Of a stretch of DNA of 64,000 nt, positions 34,601 to 46,800 are shown piece after piece (within the stretch, counting starts at the first letter, position 1; each line of letters starts with the position of its first letter). This stretch comes from Trachythela sp. YZ-2020. Its lineage: Eukaryota > Cnidaria > Anthozoa > Malacalcyonacea > Clavulariidae. The stretch covers positions 310,001-374,000 of the forward strand of contig JADLSH010000390.1 of assembly GCA_016169945.1 (NCBI GenBank), read 5' to 3'. Below the pieces are notes generated by a model. That model saw nothing but the letters and a program-made list of their open reading frames with translations. It made no database searches and had not been told where the DNA came from. The position numbers and the translations under genes were made by a program.

Positions 34601-36417
34601 TAAGAAAACTTTGATGACAGATGATGACCCTTGTCTGCCATGTACTTGCAGAGATGTAGAAAAAGAAATTGGGTAGCAGGGTCAGTCAAATATAGAGAGG
34701 CCATTGGTCCATATTATCAATGCACACATCTAAGCAGTCCAGGACATTCAGTGAGCCCCATTATATCCACACATATATAGAGTTCACTGGCCCGTACTCC
34801 ACTCCCCAAATCAAAATGTATCTCTGAAAAAATCTGCCATTTGCAGCCATTTGGGAAGCTTCATGAAACAGGTTAAAATGACAATTTTCACAAACAAAAA
34901 TGTTATGGTTTGATAAAGAAATGATATGTCCAAATTCCGTTTACAGGTAACAAAATTTCAGGCTGCGAGCAGGCTAGAGCATTGTTTGACACTAGTCTGT
35001 CTGGAACAACACATGCACAGCAACTAAGAATGAAAATATGATGAAAAAAACAATGTACAGCATTGGATATTCTACTGACTGTAAATGCATTGGAATAATT
35101 CACGAAATTGCATCCTTGTCATCATTACACTTTGGGGACTATTAGGGATAACTGTCCCTATAGCTATATTTATAAAGTCACATTGTAGCCTATATCAATG
35201 TTGAGATATTTGGGAGCTAGTAGCTTTCTTCTCTCATTCAGTTGCTTTAACCAACAGGACTGATCATGTTTCTTACAGAGACATTATTCCGAAGGATAAA
35301 ATGCACAACCAATGAATTCCAGCTTGGCAGTTTAATGGGTGGCATTCTAGGGAAGCATTCTAGAACCTATTTCAAAGTTGTTGTTATGTTACTTTGTTTG
35401 CAGCTTAATAGTTAGTATATATTAACTGATTAAGCTGCAATGCACCCTAATGCACCATACTTTGTTAATATTTTACAAAAGGTTGGACTTTAACGGGTTA
35501 ACCACACTATCCATGATCCATCCATGTATACTATCCTATTAACCCATTAAGCTGCAATGCACCCTACTGCACCATACTTAGTTATTTTAATCTGTCTAAT
35601 GCCGGATGATTGTTACTTGTCAAGTGGAGAGTGTTGGATGTTAATGGATTAAAGCTGTTTGTTTAAAATACTAGTAAAATATCTATACAGTTTTTTATAC
35701 CTGCAAAATAAACAGATTTCTACCTGTTAACCATTAATCTGCAATGTACACCCCTTTCTTGCATTACTCTGTATAAAACTAGACAATTTAATCCACGAAT
35801 GAAAGGCTATTGGTCACCCATTGATGGGTTAAGCTTCAAACAAAACAACCGTAGCTAATATTCTGTCAACATTTTAATTTATTATATTTGAAATTTATTT
35901 ATTAAATCATGCATGAAGTTTGAACTTTGAAGAGAAACTTGGAAAGAAATTACAAAATAATGTACAAAGTAGAAGACTAGACACAATGACTAGACAGATT
36001 AATTACTTTCGAATATGGCAGTCAATTATTCTTTCAACTATTAATTAATACAAACCTTTTCTCTAGTCAATGCTCTCCTATCTAGCGGGCAAAATGATCC
36101 ATTTTTCCTACAATTAAATACAAAAACTATGAAACAAGAGGCACAGTACATGCAGACATCGAGAAATTAATGATTGAACAAATGTTTAACCTCAGAATCG
36201 GCTCCAAACAGCTCTCGCAAAATCGATGCCCACATTCCGCAGTTTGCACTGGATCTCGACAAACTAACTGACATATGGGACATATGTAGTCCGGAGGAAT
36301 GGCAGAAACAAACTCAACATCATAACCACCGATGAATGGTCTTGGAGAGGAAGAAAAGTTAGCTCCACTCGCTAAATAGGTTGTGTTTTGAGTTGAAGCA
36401 ACTCGATCAGTCGCCAT
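31608..36417 (-). CDS. TNF receptor-associated factor (TRAF) family protein, 6 exons, 376 aa
   Basis: Exons 36417-36191, 36107-36056, 33609-33505, 33123-33046, 32752-32669 and 32192-31608; phases agree and total 1,131 nt. Residues 46-85 are a RING finger (CPIC, AECGHRFCESC, CPLD) with Asp as the eighth ligand, as in other TRAFs. Residues 94-182 carry TRAF zinc-finger repeats (VKCQNYGKECEW, HLDVCKHSPITCVNKCG, CPLAIVPCKYCDIGC), one per exon. A short coiled segment (185-215) and a MATH/TRAF-C domain (about 221-370, from FLWKISNY) follow. TRAFs trimerise under the cytoplasmic tails of TNF/Toll-type receptors and act as ubiquitin ligases toward NF-kB and MAPK signalling. The start MATDRV is chosen over an in-frame ATG 18 codons upstream because it begins just before the usual RING leader; either is possible. 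It resembles TRAF4/TRAF6 generally, but I cannot assign a subtype. Confidence 0.9.
33803..33892. repeat. 18-bp tandem repeat in the TRAF region
   Basis: About five copies of aaaataatagtatagagc, decaying at the right, in the intron between TRAF exons 2 and 3. Confidence 0.7.
33893..36055. other. TRAF intron 2
   Basis: About 2.4 kb separates the second RING exon from the first zinc-finger exon. Short stretches of gcaatgcaccctaatgcacc (near 35440, and again near 35558) are repeated within a few hundred bases, as are aatggatta/taacccattaa strings. I see no further exon. Confidence 0.35.
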
Positions 36418-36471
36418 CTTGGAGAATAAATTATTCAGAGAATGTAAGAAATCAACAGAAATCACAACCAA

Positions 36472-37033
36472 ATTCGATAATTCCTTGCAAAGAGCTCTGA
36501 AATTCCCTTAAACTAAGAGCTCTTAAATTACTTCATCCATTCACTTTTTTGTGATTTCTGCTTGACAACTCCAAGTCACACATTTGAGAATTGAACAACA
36601 GCTTCAAAATTGTGCCATTTCCAAAATAATTGCATTGTAAAATTAATTTCAGGAATTTATTAAATAGATTCCTAGCAACCTCTTTCACAGGCTCTTGGAT
36701 TCCTAGGTGGACCCATTGAACCTATGGTATACGGGTGGACCTAAGTATGATTCATGTGGACTGATTTATGTACTTGCTGTTGGTCATAACCACTGGTCAA
36801 TGGTCATAACTGCCCTCAAAGTGCAGGAAATAGCGTTTATGTGACCTCAAATTTTCAAACTTTCCCTAGGAAGATTGCTCCTTAAAACTATGCGAAATTC
36901 CTTGTTTTAAGGAAATTCCTTAAACGTGAGAGCACTGGAAATCAAGTTTCACACACGTGATCACTTCATGCTTGAGGGGGCGTCACTTAATTTTGGGGCG
37001 GATGCTGAGAGTTTCAAAAAAATGTAGAGCCTG
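36472..37033. other. Upstream of TRAF; shared hAT module in reverse
   Basis: No gene. About 36811-36850 carries, in reverse, the gcaggaaat-type module found in the hAT MITEs at 14390, 15202 and 37034, so a decayed element probably lies here. Confidence 0.35.
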
Positions 37034-37920
37034 CAGGGGCGAAACTACCACCTTTTCGTTGGGGGGGGGGGGGGTGTCTGGTAGAATTGCCCTGCCGAAA
37101 CCTATGATGCCCCGCGAGGGATCGCGGAGCGATTTTGGGATTGAGGGGGCTACAGATCTCCGAGAGTGCAGTGACACTAGTATCGAGTGCTGAAGGAGCG
37201 AGAGCTTTAGGGGGGTGTGGAGGCAAGCTCCCCCAGAAACTTTTGCAATCTACAGCCTCTGAAATGCCATTTCATGCACTTTGGGGTTCTTTGGGGGAAG
37301 ATTTAAGAGCAAAGCTGCTGACCACCAAACCTACCGATCGTACCTACGCAAACGTAACGAATCATTATTTACTGCGAAGACTGAAGAAGAGAAAAAAGTG
37401 CCAAATTTAGGACATTCATACTTTTTAAAAAATCGATCTGAAAATCCGTACCAAAAAGTCCGACGATTCCCTGCTATTACTAGATTTAAATAAACAATTA
37501 GCCTTAGACATAGCAGATATCCAGAATTAATGTTTTCCGCAGTTAACGTCCTTATGGTTGTGAAAAATTACAATATGTTTAACTATGCCTATATTCTACT
37601 ATAAATCACAATAAGGTCACTTATTGACAACTCGTACTAATTATTATAATTGATATGTTTTGGAACAGTATTCATCGTATTTTGTACTGATTTGCACAAA
37701 TCAAAATGTTCTTACGGCTTAAAATATGACATAGGAAATTAATTTTTAGTTCCACTAATCTTGTTCTTTTGGTCTTTCTTTCTTTTTTTAAAATCCTTTG
37801 CGCAACTGCACCATGACTTCGTTGCCTTGCAAGACCTTTGATTGCCCTGCCAGTCGGTTTTATTTTTATTTTGGGGGTGTCACACCCCCCCCCCCATACC
37901 CCCTTTAAGTTTCGCCCCTG
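37034..37920. mobile_element. Non-autonomous hAT-like element, CAGGGGCGAAAC ends
   Basis: The left end CAGGGGCGAAAC and right end GTTTCGCCCCTG are perfect 12-bp inverted repeats. Flanking octamers AGAGCCTG and AGAACCTA agree at six of eight positions, which fits an aged hAT target duplication. The interior carries poly-G and poly-C tracts and the shared ctgaaatgccatttc module (about 37258). The plus and minus ORFs inside show no transposase. Confidence 0.75.
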
Positions 37921-38764
37921 AGAACCTAAATCTAAATGGCTCTTAAGGTAGCGACGATTTCTTGAAAGAAGCCTCGATATCTTGACCATTTTTCCCTTTA
38001 TATCTTATTTAATGTAATTATCAATGAATACATATAGTTCTCGTAAAGAGTCTTCCAAAGACAAAACAAAATATTTAAGCATAATGAGGTACAAACTGTT
38101 GATTGAGCAGGAGTCACACGATTTCCATGTTTCTCCCGATTTGAATCTGAATTGAACCTCCCGATTTTTCAGGTTTTAAATCCAGTTTAAAATGAAAACT
38201 TTCTTGTTGAAAATGCATGTACGTTACCTTTTGCCAGCATTAAAGCACTATTAGTATCAATAAAGATAAAAGTTAAGTCAACATTTGAAGTAAAGTCTAA
38301 ATCGAATACATTCTAGAGGCAAAATACAAATTGAAATTGCCAACCTCCCGATTTCCGACTACCTATTGGAATAATGGAATGTCTTGTTGCATGGCCGCGG
38401 CCTGACGAGCGCTTTGCTCGAAACGTCCAGGAGAATATTTTTTTCTTTTTCAGATTAAGTGACTATCTTGTAATCTCTCAAGCATATGGATTTAACGTGA
38501 AGTACATTGACTCTTTGGAGTAAAGGTCAAATTCGATGGCAAACATAGATTTACAGTGTTTAAAAATGAAATTAATCCATGAAACTTTATAATGAGCTCA
38601 ATCTATAAAATTCATATTTTACGTAGTTGTCCGTATCCGCTGAATAGTGGATCTTTCAATTTGACCTTCTAGTCTATCTATGTGACGTCATCTATGCAAA
38701 GGTTAGGCGTAAAAAATTGCAGCAAATTTCATGGTAGCGATTTCTAGGTAAATAGTAGAAGGTG

Positions 38765-38950
38765 TTTGTAGATGGAATACTCGAACGAAAATTTATATAC
38801 ATTTTTCAGACCTAGCAGGAGCGTTGCGAAAAATGCAACTTAGGCCCTCTGGCAGGAATTGAACCTGCGGCCCTACAAACATGCATCTTCTACTATTAGT
38901 CGTATGCTCGTATCGAACGAGATGCCGAGAAAAAGCTTGATATTTCTAGG
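38765..38950 (-). mobile_element. tRNA-derived SINE copy, reverse orientation
   Basis: Read on the minus strand, the B-box region (aggttcaattcctgcc, complement of 38850-38865) is followed by the same body as at 3440-3480 and in the 3032-3310 element. The right edge (tcgaacgagatgccgagaaa, about 38913) matches the inverted ends of 3032-3310. The A-box half is missing. Confidence 0.65.
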
Positions 38951-39538
38951 TAAAGCATGCTTTTCATTTAGTCGTAACTGTCGTGAACACATCAAGGTGG
39001 CCGATGTTATTATTATTATTATTAGAACTAAATGAAAGCTAAGTACGTTTTAGAGTTATCTCATTGCTTATCAATCTGCATATCTAGTTTGTATTACAAA
39101 TATTCTTCAACATCATATTGCTATACTTGCATTGACTTATGATGCTGGTGATTGGTGTTTTTCACAAACTCATTAGAGTTTCTTAACCAATCTACCATAT
39201 ATACCATAAATTATTTATTTTGTGATGTATTATTAATACAAAACATTAATATTACATTATGATTATACGTAACTTGTAACATAATATATTCCTATGTGTG
39301 TTTTTCTTTTCTTTTTTTTTGGTATATAAGAATAATAGTTTCATTTCTCATTATGATGTGCGAAATGAAGGAAGCTATTCAAATTTTAGAAGTTTGCTGA
39401 AGACACACTATTTTAGATTAGTAGAATCATACTAGTTTATAAAATAACTGAAGTAAATAGAGCGCGCTGATTGGTCAATACCCATGCAGGATGAGAGAAT
39501 CATGCACGGGAAATTTTCCCGCGCCTGAAATTTTAAAA
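38951..39538. other. AT-rich spacer
   Basis: No gene. Contains tattattatt at about 39008 and a T-rich run at about 39300. The right edge (about 39480-39520) has catgcacgg strings related to the hairpin at 39766-39955. Confidence 0.3.
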
Positions 39539-39727
39539 ATGTCGGGCGATAATAGTTCAACTTTTGACTTTGACAAAGAAAATAATGGCGAAAAAAGTAA
39601 ACAGAGGTTCGTCTTAAAGTCGGATAAACAACTTGACGAGTTGGTGGATAGCGTACAAGCAGAAAGCACAAAGCATAAAACAGTATACGCTGTTGCACAC
39701 AATTGCAATGTACATCAAATATATTAA
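39539..39727 (+). pseudogene. Possible Crypton-family N-terminal exon
   Basis: The frame from ATG 39539 reads MSGDNSSTFDFDKENNG, then QRFVLKSDKQLDELVDS and STKHKTVYAV, similar in layout to the start of Crypton/DUF3504 proteins (RF, acidic helix, STK). It stops after 62 codons, next to a hairpin MITE, with no catalytic part. Low-level resemblance only. Confidence 0.4.
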
Positions 39728-39765
39728 TAAACCTTTTTTTATATTTCTGTGTGGTTATTTTATAA

Positions 39766-39955
39766 AACAAATACCGCATTGATTTCCGTGCATGATTCTC
39801 TGTTTCTTACACTTGGGATGTTGCTCGACTTTCGTAAAGCTAAAAAAAACTCGCCTATCGGCTCGTTTTTTTTTTACGCTTTTCGAAAGTCTCGCAAAAA
39901 CCCGCGTGTAAGAAACAGAGAATCATGCACGGAAATCAATACGGTATTCCTTTAA
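39766..39955. mobile_element. Hairpin MITE, arms with ccgtgcatgattctctg
   Basis: 39772-39812 pairs with 39908-39948 (gtgcatgattctctgtttct and its complement), followed by a looser inner stem of actttcg / cgaaagt. About 180 bp, with no coding content. Confidence 0.75.
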
Positions 39956-39959
39956 TACT

Positions 39960-40236
39960 ATTGCAAATGCTGTAATTTGATTGGCTACGCTACTCGCTAT
40001 CTAATTGTCGATAGATAGCGAGTAGCGAAGCAGCCATCTCCTCGGCGCGATTTTTAACGAATTTATTTCAATAAACTATGAAAAACGTTTTGAAATACTG
40101 TTTTCTTGCTGGTTTCTACTAAAACAATTAGATTATTCGCTCTCGATTTCTATGAGATGATATAGTTTATTCGGGCTTCGCCCTCATCAACTATCACCTC
40201 ATAGAAATCTTGAGCTCATAATCTAATTGTTAATTA
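39960..40236. repeat. Two adjacent hairpins
   Basis: 39985-40030 is a palindrome on tactcgctatcta / tagatagcgagta. 40122-40236 is a larger fold-back with edges aaacaattagattattcgct and agcgaataatctaattgtt-like complement, inner arms ctatgagatgatatagtt / aactatcacctcatag, and a gggcttcgccc centre. The second belongs with the TTAA hairpin group. Confidence 0.65.
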
Positions 40237-40869
40237 GCTTTTTATTAGTAATTAAAATTATATACTTTTAACATTTTAACTATATATTTTACCATTGTAA
40301 TTTAATTTATCTAGGTTTCAATGCGCATTTGATCATATACAAATGAAATTTGCGCAATATAAATAATAAATTTGTATGAAATTATTATTATTATGGAACC
40401 AGGCTTAAAGATTGGTATCTTTGAAATAAATAATGCATGGTTTACATGTTATGCAGCTCTAACTACTCACAAACACGGACAAGTTCTGATTCAATACGTT
40501 CATGTAATTGTGAAGTGGACTTTAAACGTAATCTACTGGATGAAATGTACAATTCAACTCTAATTATTTATTGTTGTTCAGATTTCTATTGACTATTGTA
40601 CAAAAATTTGATTCAGACAATCGCATCTCATATTATTACAAATATTCTCTACGTTTTTCCTCTAAACGAGATCAATATTTCTTCCGAATCATTCCGTTTT
40701 CGCGAATTTCAAGAACTCAACTTTTGCTTTTTAAAAATTCTTCTCTTGTCGGAAAGTCAACCTCCGAATTCACCGAGGCCCTGGTTTAATCTAGTCTAGG
40801 TTTAATCATTTTCCATTCGGCCATATCTTCGTGACTCGAGTTGTGTTAATCCAAGCTGTTGAAATGATG

Positions 40870-43800
40870 TTAGTTAACAGAACTCCAACGGTAGAGATAA
40901 CTGGACCAACTTGAGTTAGCGTCATCACCACCTTCATCTGTTTCTAAAGTGAAATTATGACACAGTATATCAGATATGACATGTAACTTCTAAGAAAATT
41001 AAAATTCCAGACTCAAAGTTTGGACACCAGTCTAATTATATACTTTACACTAAGGGAATCCACGACCCTCAAAAAGAATATAGACTGTCTATTTATGATC
41101 AGGCCTTAGCAGATGGAGGCTTGCATGTAATTTTCCTGCGGTCAAGGGATTGGAACTAACAATGTATTGTACTTCTTCGGATGATAGTGAGGGTGCCCAA
41201 ATTATGTCAATCTTAAGCTCTGGCATGTGTCTACGAAGTTGATCAAGTATTTAAGAAACTCTATTTGACAAACCTTTCGCAAATTTAGACAGAAAATTCT
41301 TTTCGTCATCACTTAATTTCAACATGGCGGTCAGGACAGGAATAAGTTGTTCTTTCTCATTTGATCCTTGACTTAGGAACTACATGAAATATAAGTAAAC
41401 AAAATTCTCAGCTATAGAAACAGAGAAATTATCCACACTCACGCAAAGCTGATGAGGAATTTCATAGTTGTTTTAAGGTAAATCAGACAGCTAAGAGTTT
41501 TAATAAACACGCGGGTAAGAACATATTCAGCTAATCCATCAGTTATGCATGATCACATAAAATCGCAAAGCTTGCAATATTCCACGGTGCACGTCATGTC
41601 TTCTGATCAAGGAAATTTGAACGATACTATATAAAAATCAACGTTGCATGGTGTGGCGTTCCCGTAGTTTCAAAGTGAAAGGGTGATTGACTGACAGACC
41701 CAAATACTTGTAACATACGGTGATTGCGGTGCAGAACCTAAGTTCTAATTTTGAACAATATGAAACAATATACCCCGCGGAAGAGGATATGGAAAATTAT
41801 AATACTTATACATAAATAAGTGTGCAGTAGTTTCACCTTCATTATAATATTTTTTAAATATTCTAAATTCGATAATTCTTGCTCTCTCTCCTGGTTTCTT
41901 TCCAGTCTAAAATATAAGAACAATGGTTTTATCGTGTACTGTGACTTTTTGTATTAAACTGTTTGATTGTTTCTGAGTTATCCTGCTAACAGATAAACAC
42001 ACACACAAACCTAGGTGGAAACATACAGAGGTAGCAACGACGGTGCACGGAAAGGTACTCTTCCCAACAGCCCTTCCGCGTGTCATCCAAGCGCCGGGAC
42101 ACGAGGCTTCTCAACATGTGGTTGTATTACAGGTAAACTACGTCAAGCGTTCCTCTTTTCAGTTCCTAATTCATTTGCAATTTTCCTAATTATCTTTTCA
42201 ATTTGCAAAAAAATTCGTTGCAAATCCCTTGAGGGAATTTGCAATGTTCCTAAACCGATTCAAAGTTCCTAACTTCCTGTTTAAATCCCCTCACATCCTG
42301 TTAACAATTCGAGCGAAAAAACTCGCTGGTTTTGTTGAATTCGAAGTTGAGAGATGTTGTATTCTTATATTTAATTCCTTTCAAACAAAATTTACACTCA
42401 TAAATTGAAATAAAGAGCTAGAAGTCATAATAATAAAGACTTTCGATTTTGAATTATTTAATTGAATTAGGGGGTGAAAGTTTCCTCTTGAAAATTTTTG
42501 ACTTCCTGTTATTTTTTTCACTTCCTGTTACTGTAAAAGTCTTTATTTTTGTTACTTCTAGCTCTTTATTTCAATTTATGCATGTAAATATTATTTCAAA
42601 GGAATTATGTATAAGAATACAAAGTCTCTCAACTTCGAATTCAACAAAACCAGCGAGTTTTTGCGCTCGAATATATTATTAACAGGAAGTTAGGAACTTC
42701 TAACAGGAACTGAGGAACTTCTAACAGGAACTGACGAACTTCTAACAGGAACTGAGGAACTTCTAATTGGCTTAGGAACATTGCAAATTTCCTCAAGGGA
42801 TTTGCAACAAACTTTTTGAAAATTGCAAAGGTAATTAGCAAAATTGCAAATGAATTAGGAACTGACAAGAGGACCGCTTGACGTAGTTTACCTGTAAGCA
42901 ATTGTTTTGTACCAAACTTTCCTTCTGCACTTTACTATAAAGTCTGTACAGTTCCACTCTGCACTGACTGTACTGCTTAAATAAAGGCCTAAATATATCG
43001 CAAAATTATTAAAGCGAAAATAACGACTACTGCTGGAAGTAAGTATATATAATTATCGACTGTATGTAACAGCCTTGGTCAGTAATGTTTTACAACAACC
43101 AATTTTATTTAGATATTTTGCAAAACTGACCTTCTAATTTCATCTTTTAGTACTTTAGCTTGTTCTCCAAGCCTCATGGACGTTGCCTCACTCTCACGCA
43201 AGAGCTGAACGATAAAAACGAACAAACCACGATTAAGCATCAGGGACCGGTTGTATAAAAAACTAGTTAAAGTTAACTACAGTTAGTGCGAAAGTTAACC
43301 AATCAGAATCGCGAATTTTACAGTTAACTACTATTTAACTACAAAACGGGTAGTTAAAATGTAGTTAAGACTTTTATACAACCGGCCCCTGGATATAAAT
43401 TTAAAGAATTAAAAAAAACATTATGTTTACGTATTGACTATATTAATTTTGCACGTAATAATTGTAATTTTTCTATTATACGAACAGCGCTTCATATAAC
43501 GCAAAGCAGCACATATACGGGATATTTGAGAAAAATACCAGATAGTTTTCTACCTCAGATAAATGGTCTATCTCACGTCTTGCTTTTGTAACCTCTTCCT
43601 GCATAAATTCATTCTCACCCAAGCTTGGTAATTCTAGCGAAAAATAAAACAATGATGAAGAAATCTTGAATCATATACACTTACTCACTTAGAGAATAGT
43701 TTCACCAATCCTTCTTCACATAGGCGACTCTGTGACAAATGGCGGAATCACACAATGTTTAGCAGAAGAGCACGACAAGAAATTGGGAGCTAACAATGAG

Positions 43801-46800
43801 AGGAAGAGAGGGGGATCGAGTGATAGCAAGGAAAACAATTTTCTGTTTTCAGACATACATCGATCATCCCACACAATTCCCGACCTACTTGCCGCGCCAA
43901 ATATTACATAGTTCCACTCTTTGTCAAAGAGTTGCCTGTGGAGGTGTCTGGAGGCTATACTATCATAAATATCATTACCTTCGCCTTTCGTAGGAGACAG
44001 TAATGTTTCCAATGAAACACTGTGGAACGATGTCGCTGAAGCCGGTGTAGTTGGCTGAAATATAAAATATGACCATAGTTATTAAAAAAAAATTTTCTTA
44101 AGAGAATCACTTGATGGAAATCTATAATAGAATCGCAAAGTTGGCAGTACCCTACGCTGCACAAATACCCAAGCTTAGTTTACGGCAGATACAATTATAT
44201 CCTGAAAATGTCACTTCCGCGCGTTTCACGACCTGCACGCAGTCGTTTATGTTCTTAAAGGCCGGCCTCCACTTGCACGTACGGCCAGCGCGGCCGATTT
44301 TGCGCATGCTCTGTGACTCGAAAATGATCGCTAATCTTGACCGTTGTGGCTAACTTTTTGTACGTATGACAGTAGAACTGTGTTCTACTTTCTGTGCGGC
44401 CGTCAAGTTTTTAACCAATCACATTTCACGAAAGTATAAACACGTACGTGCGTGCAATGCGTGCGTGCTCTGTGACTCGAAAATGATCGCTAATCTTGAC
44501 CGTTGTGGCTAACTTTTTGTACGTATGACAGTAGAACTGTATTCTACTTTCTGTGCGGCCTCAAGTTTTTAACCAATCACATTTCACGAAAGTATAAACA
44601 CGTACGTGCGTGCAATTGTGCGTACGTACGTGCAAGTGGAGGCCGGGCTTTAGGCAGGCACAATTATAACTTCCACGGTAGGTTTATCATTGACTTTCTA
44701 TCCAAAGATATTTCAAGTGTTAATAAAAAGTTTACTGACTGATTGACTAACTGACTGAGTGATCGGAACACTTGTGAGTTATCACCGTGGTGCACCGTGG
44801 GAAAATATATTAATCTTACATCTTGGACAAACTGCTTCTATGGAGTCGTGTTCAAATCATAACATTTTGGACCAAATGGTAGCTTGGATAATATTTTCCA
44901 TGGTAAAACCTTCCAAAATATAAATTACAATTCGGATCTTTACCTGACTTGACACATTGGCTTGCTCCAGCTCCGGATGTTCCATTCCCTGTTACAGGAT
45001 AAAATCCATTCCATTTATATATAGTGAAGTTTTCTGGGTATCAGAAGCGATCGTCGACAGAGTGCATAACTGAGGGACATACGGTAGTGTTTTGTGGAAA
45101 CAGCCCCCCAGCAGTGTATAAGGCCCGAGCCCATCAAAAATGTTTAAAAAATAAGGTTGCCTAGGCGGGTAGAGGCCCCGAAAGCCATAAAGATAGCTAT
45201 TACATTTGATAAGGCCAGGAAAATTGGATTTAATAAGAAAATTGGCACCCCCGGACTCCCTTGGCCAAAGGTAGGTGGGTGCGCACCCACCTCTCCAGTG
45301 AATCCATCCTTGAACTACGGCTTAACAAAAACATACCTCGCCTTCCTGTCTTTCTTCAGACCTCAAGTGTGCAGTATCTCCAGCAAGGTTTAGTTTTAAT
45401 GGCGGACTTTCACGTGATCGTGACTTCTCTTTTGATAGTTGTTTCTGACGTTCTTTCTCAAGGTCATCAATTTCTTGACGAAGTTTTTCTAACTTTGTTT
45501 TATGTTCCTCTTCGATCTTTCGAATCTTATCCTACACACAAACGGAAAATACAGTAAAATATAAACTCACCTCTTCTGAGACCTCTCCCATACACTTCCA
45601 ACCCAAATCATATGGTGTTAGACAGAGTGAAGTCAACTTGCCTTGAGGGCAATAATATATTAAGTTGATATAGTTAAAAAGAATATTTTGTACCTTGTAT
45701 GTTTTAGCCAATGTTTCGTTCTTTACTGTCAGATGTTCAATTGTTTCTTTGTGTTGTTCCAGATTTGTTGCGAACTCTTGCGATATTTTCTCGATTCTGG
45801 AATTAATATACACTGTATCAATGCAGAGAAATGCGTATCCATGCATCTGCTCTCCACCTCTCCACACAGTCTAGTTCCTAGGCCTGACGTCACGGAAATA
45901 TAGAACGCGCGCATAGAGGACTAGGGACTAGTCTGCTCTCCACAGGAGGCAAGAGCAACGAGGTTAAAATGCATTGGAATTAAACTTGCTGGTAGTGCTG
46001 GGCAAACTCCGGTTTTTCACCTCCGGCTCCGGCTCCGGCTCCGGCCAAAAAAACTCCGGCTCCGGGAAAAAAAACTCCGGCTCCGGCAGAAAATTTCCAG
46101 CTCTGGCAAATTCGTGAAAATTCGAAATTTAATGGAAATTTCCAATTGCAAAGTGGAAGCACTATCTTTGTTTTTTATTTTAACACTTATGACTGTCGTC
46201 TGCATGGCGCGAGAGCGCGTTCTAATTTATGATTGTCAGCCTGAGAATTGTCAACAATTTTAATTATAAAAAGTTTTAACCACATTGACTTTGCGTTTGT
46301 GAGTTTAAGCGACTGCTTCTTGTCTTGTGCAACCAATACCGTGCTTCATGCGACATAGAATACTATATTTAATCTTTAAATTTTAATGTTTGTGGCAAGC
46401 CTACACACTTATCACTGCGAGTATTTAATTTTTCGTCGATGGATCTGGACAGGTTTTTTCGCCGATGTTCAACAGTAGTTTGCAGCACAAATAAGTGCTG
46501 CCGCGATAATGTATCTGTGATGTAAGTTTTCTACGATCACGATGTAGCTAATTGTTTTGAAAAGGCTTATCACAAACAAACAGCTTATCTATTTTACTAG
46601 GCTAAGATAATGATCAGACGTTATGTATCAGGAAGCAAAACAGTGATAACACAACAACCAAGGCACCAAGCAAAAAAATATCTATGCCACTATGAAAACC
46701 AGCCTTGATTTTAATGAATGATTTTGACAGTGTGCAATGCCTGAATGCCAATGTTCTCAACATAGCAATCGTAAATCGTTCGCACGCAATGCAATAATCT

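Noticed and set aside
36957..37410. Overlapping ORFs on both strands rich in Gly/Pro
   Set aside because: They fall inside the CAGGGGCGAAAC hAT-like element and read through its poly-G tract; no domain is visible.
38401..38425. Second hammerhead-like string (ctgacgag...cgaaac)
   Set aside because: Stem II can only form by using the GA of the conserved core, so the catalytic layout is not met; better read as a simple hairpin.
40816..40943. A minus-strand frame reading a hydrophobic, tail-anchor-like C-terminus (MKVVMTLTQVGPVISTVG)
   Set aside because: The phase carried over from the preceding GRIP exon requires the other frame, which gives DEGG...SSWSSYLYRWSSVN and a stop, matching the known GCC2 tail.
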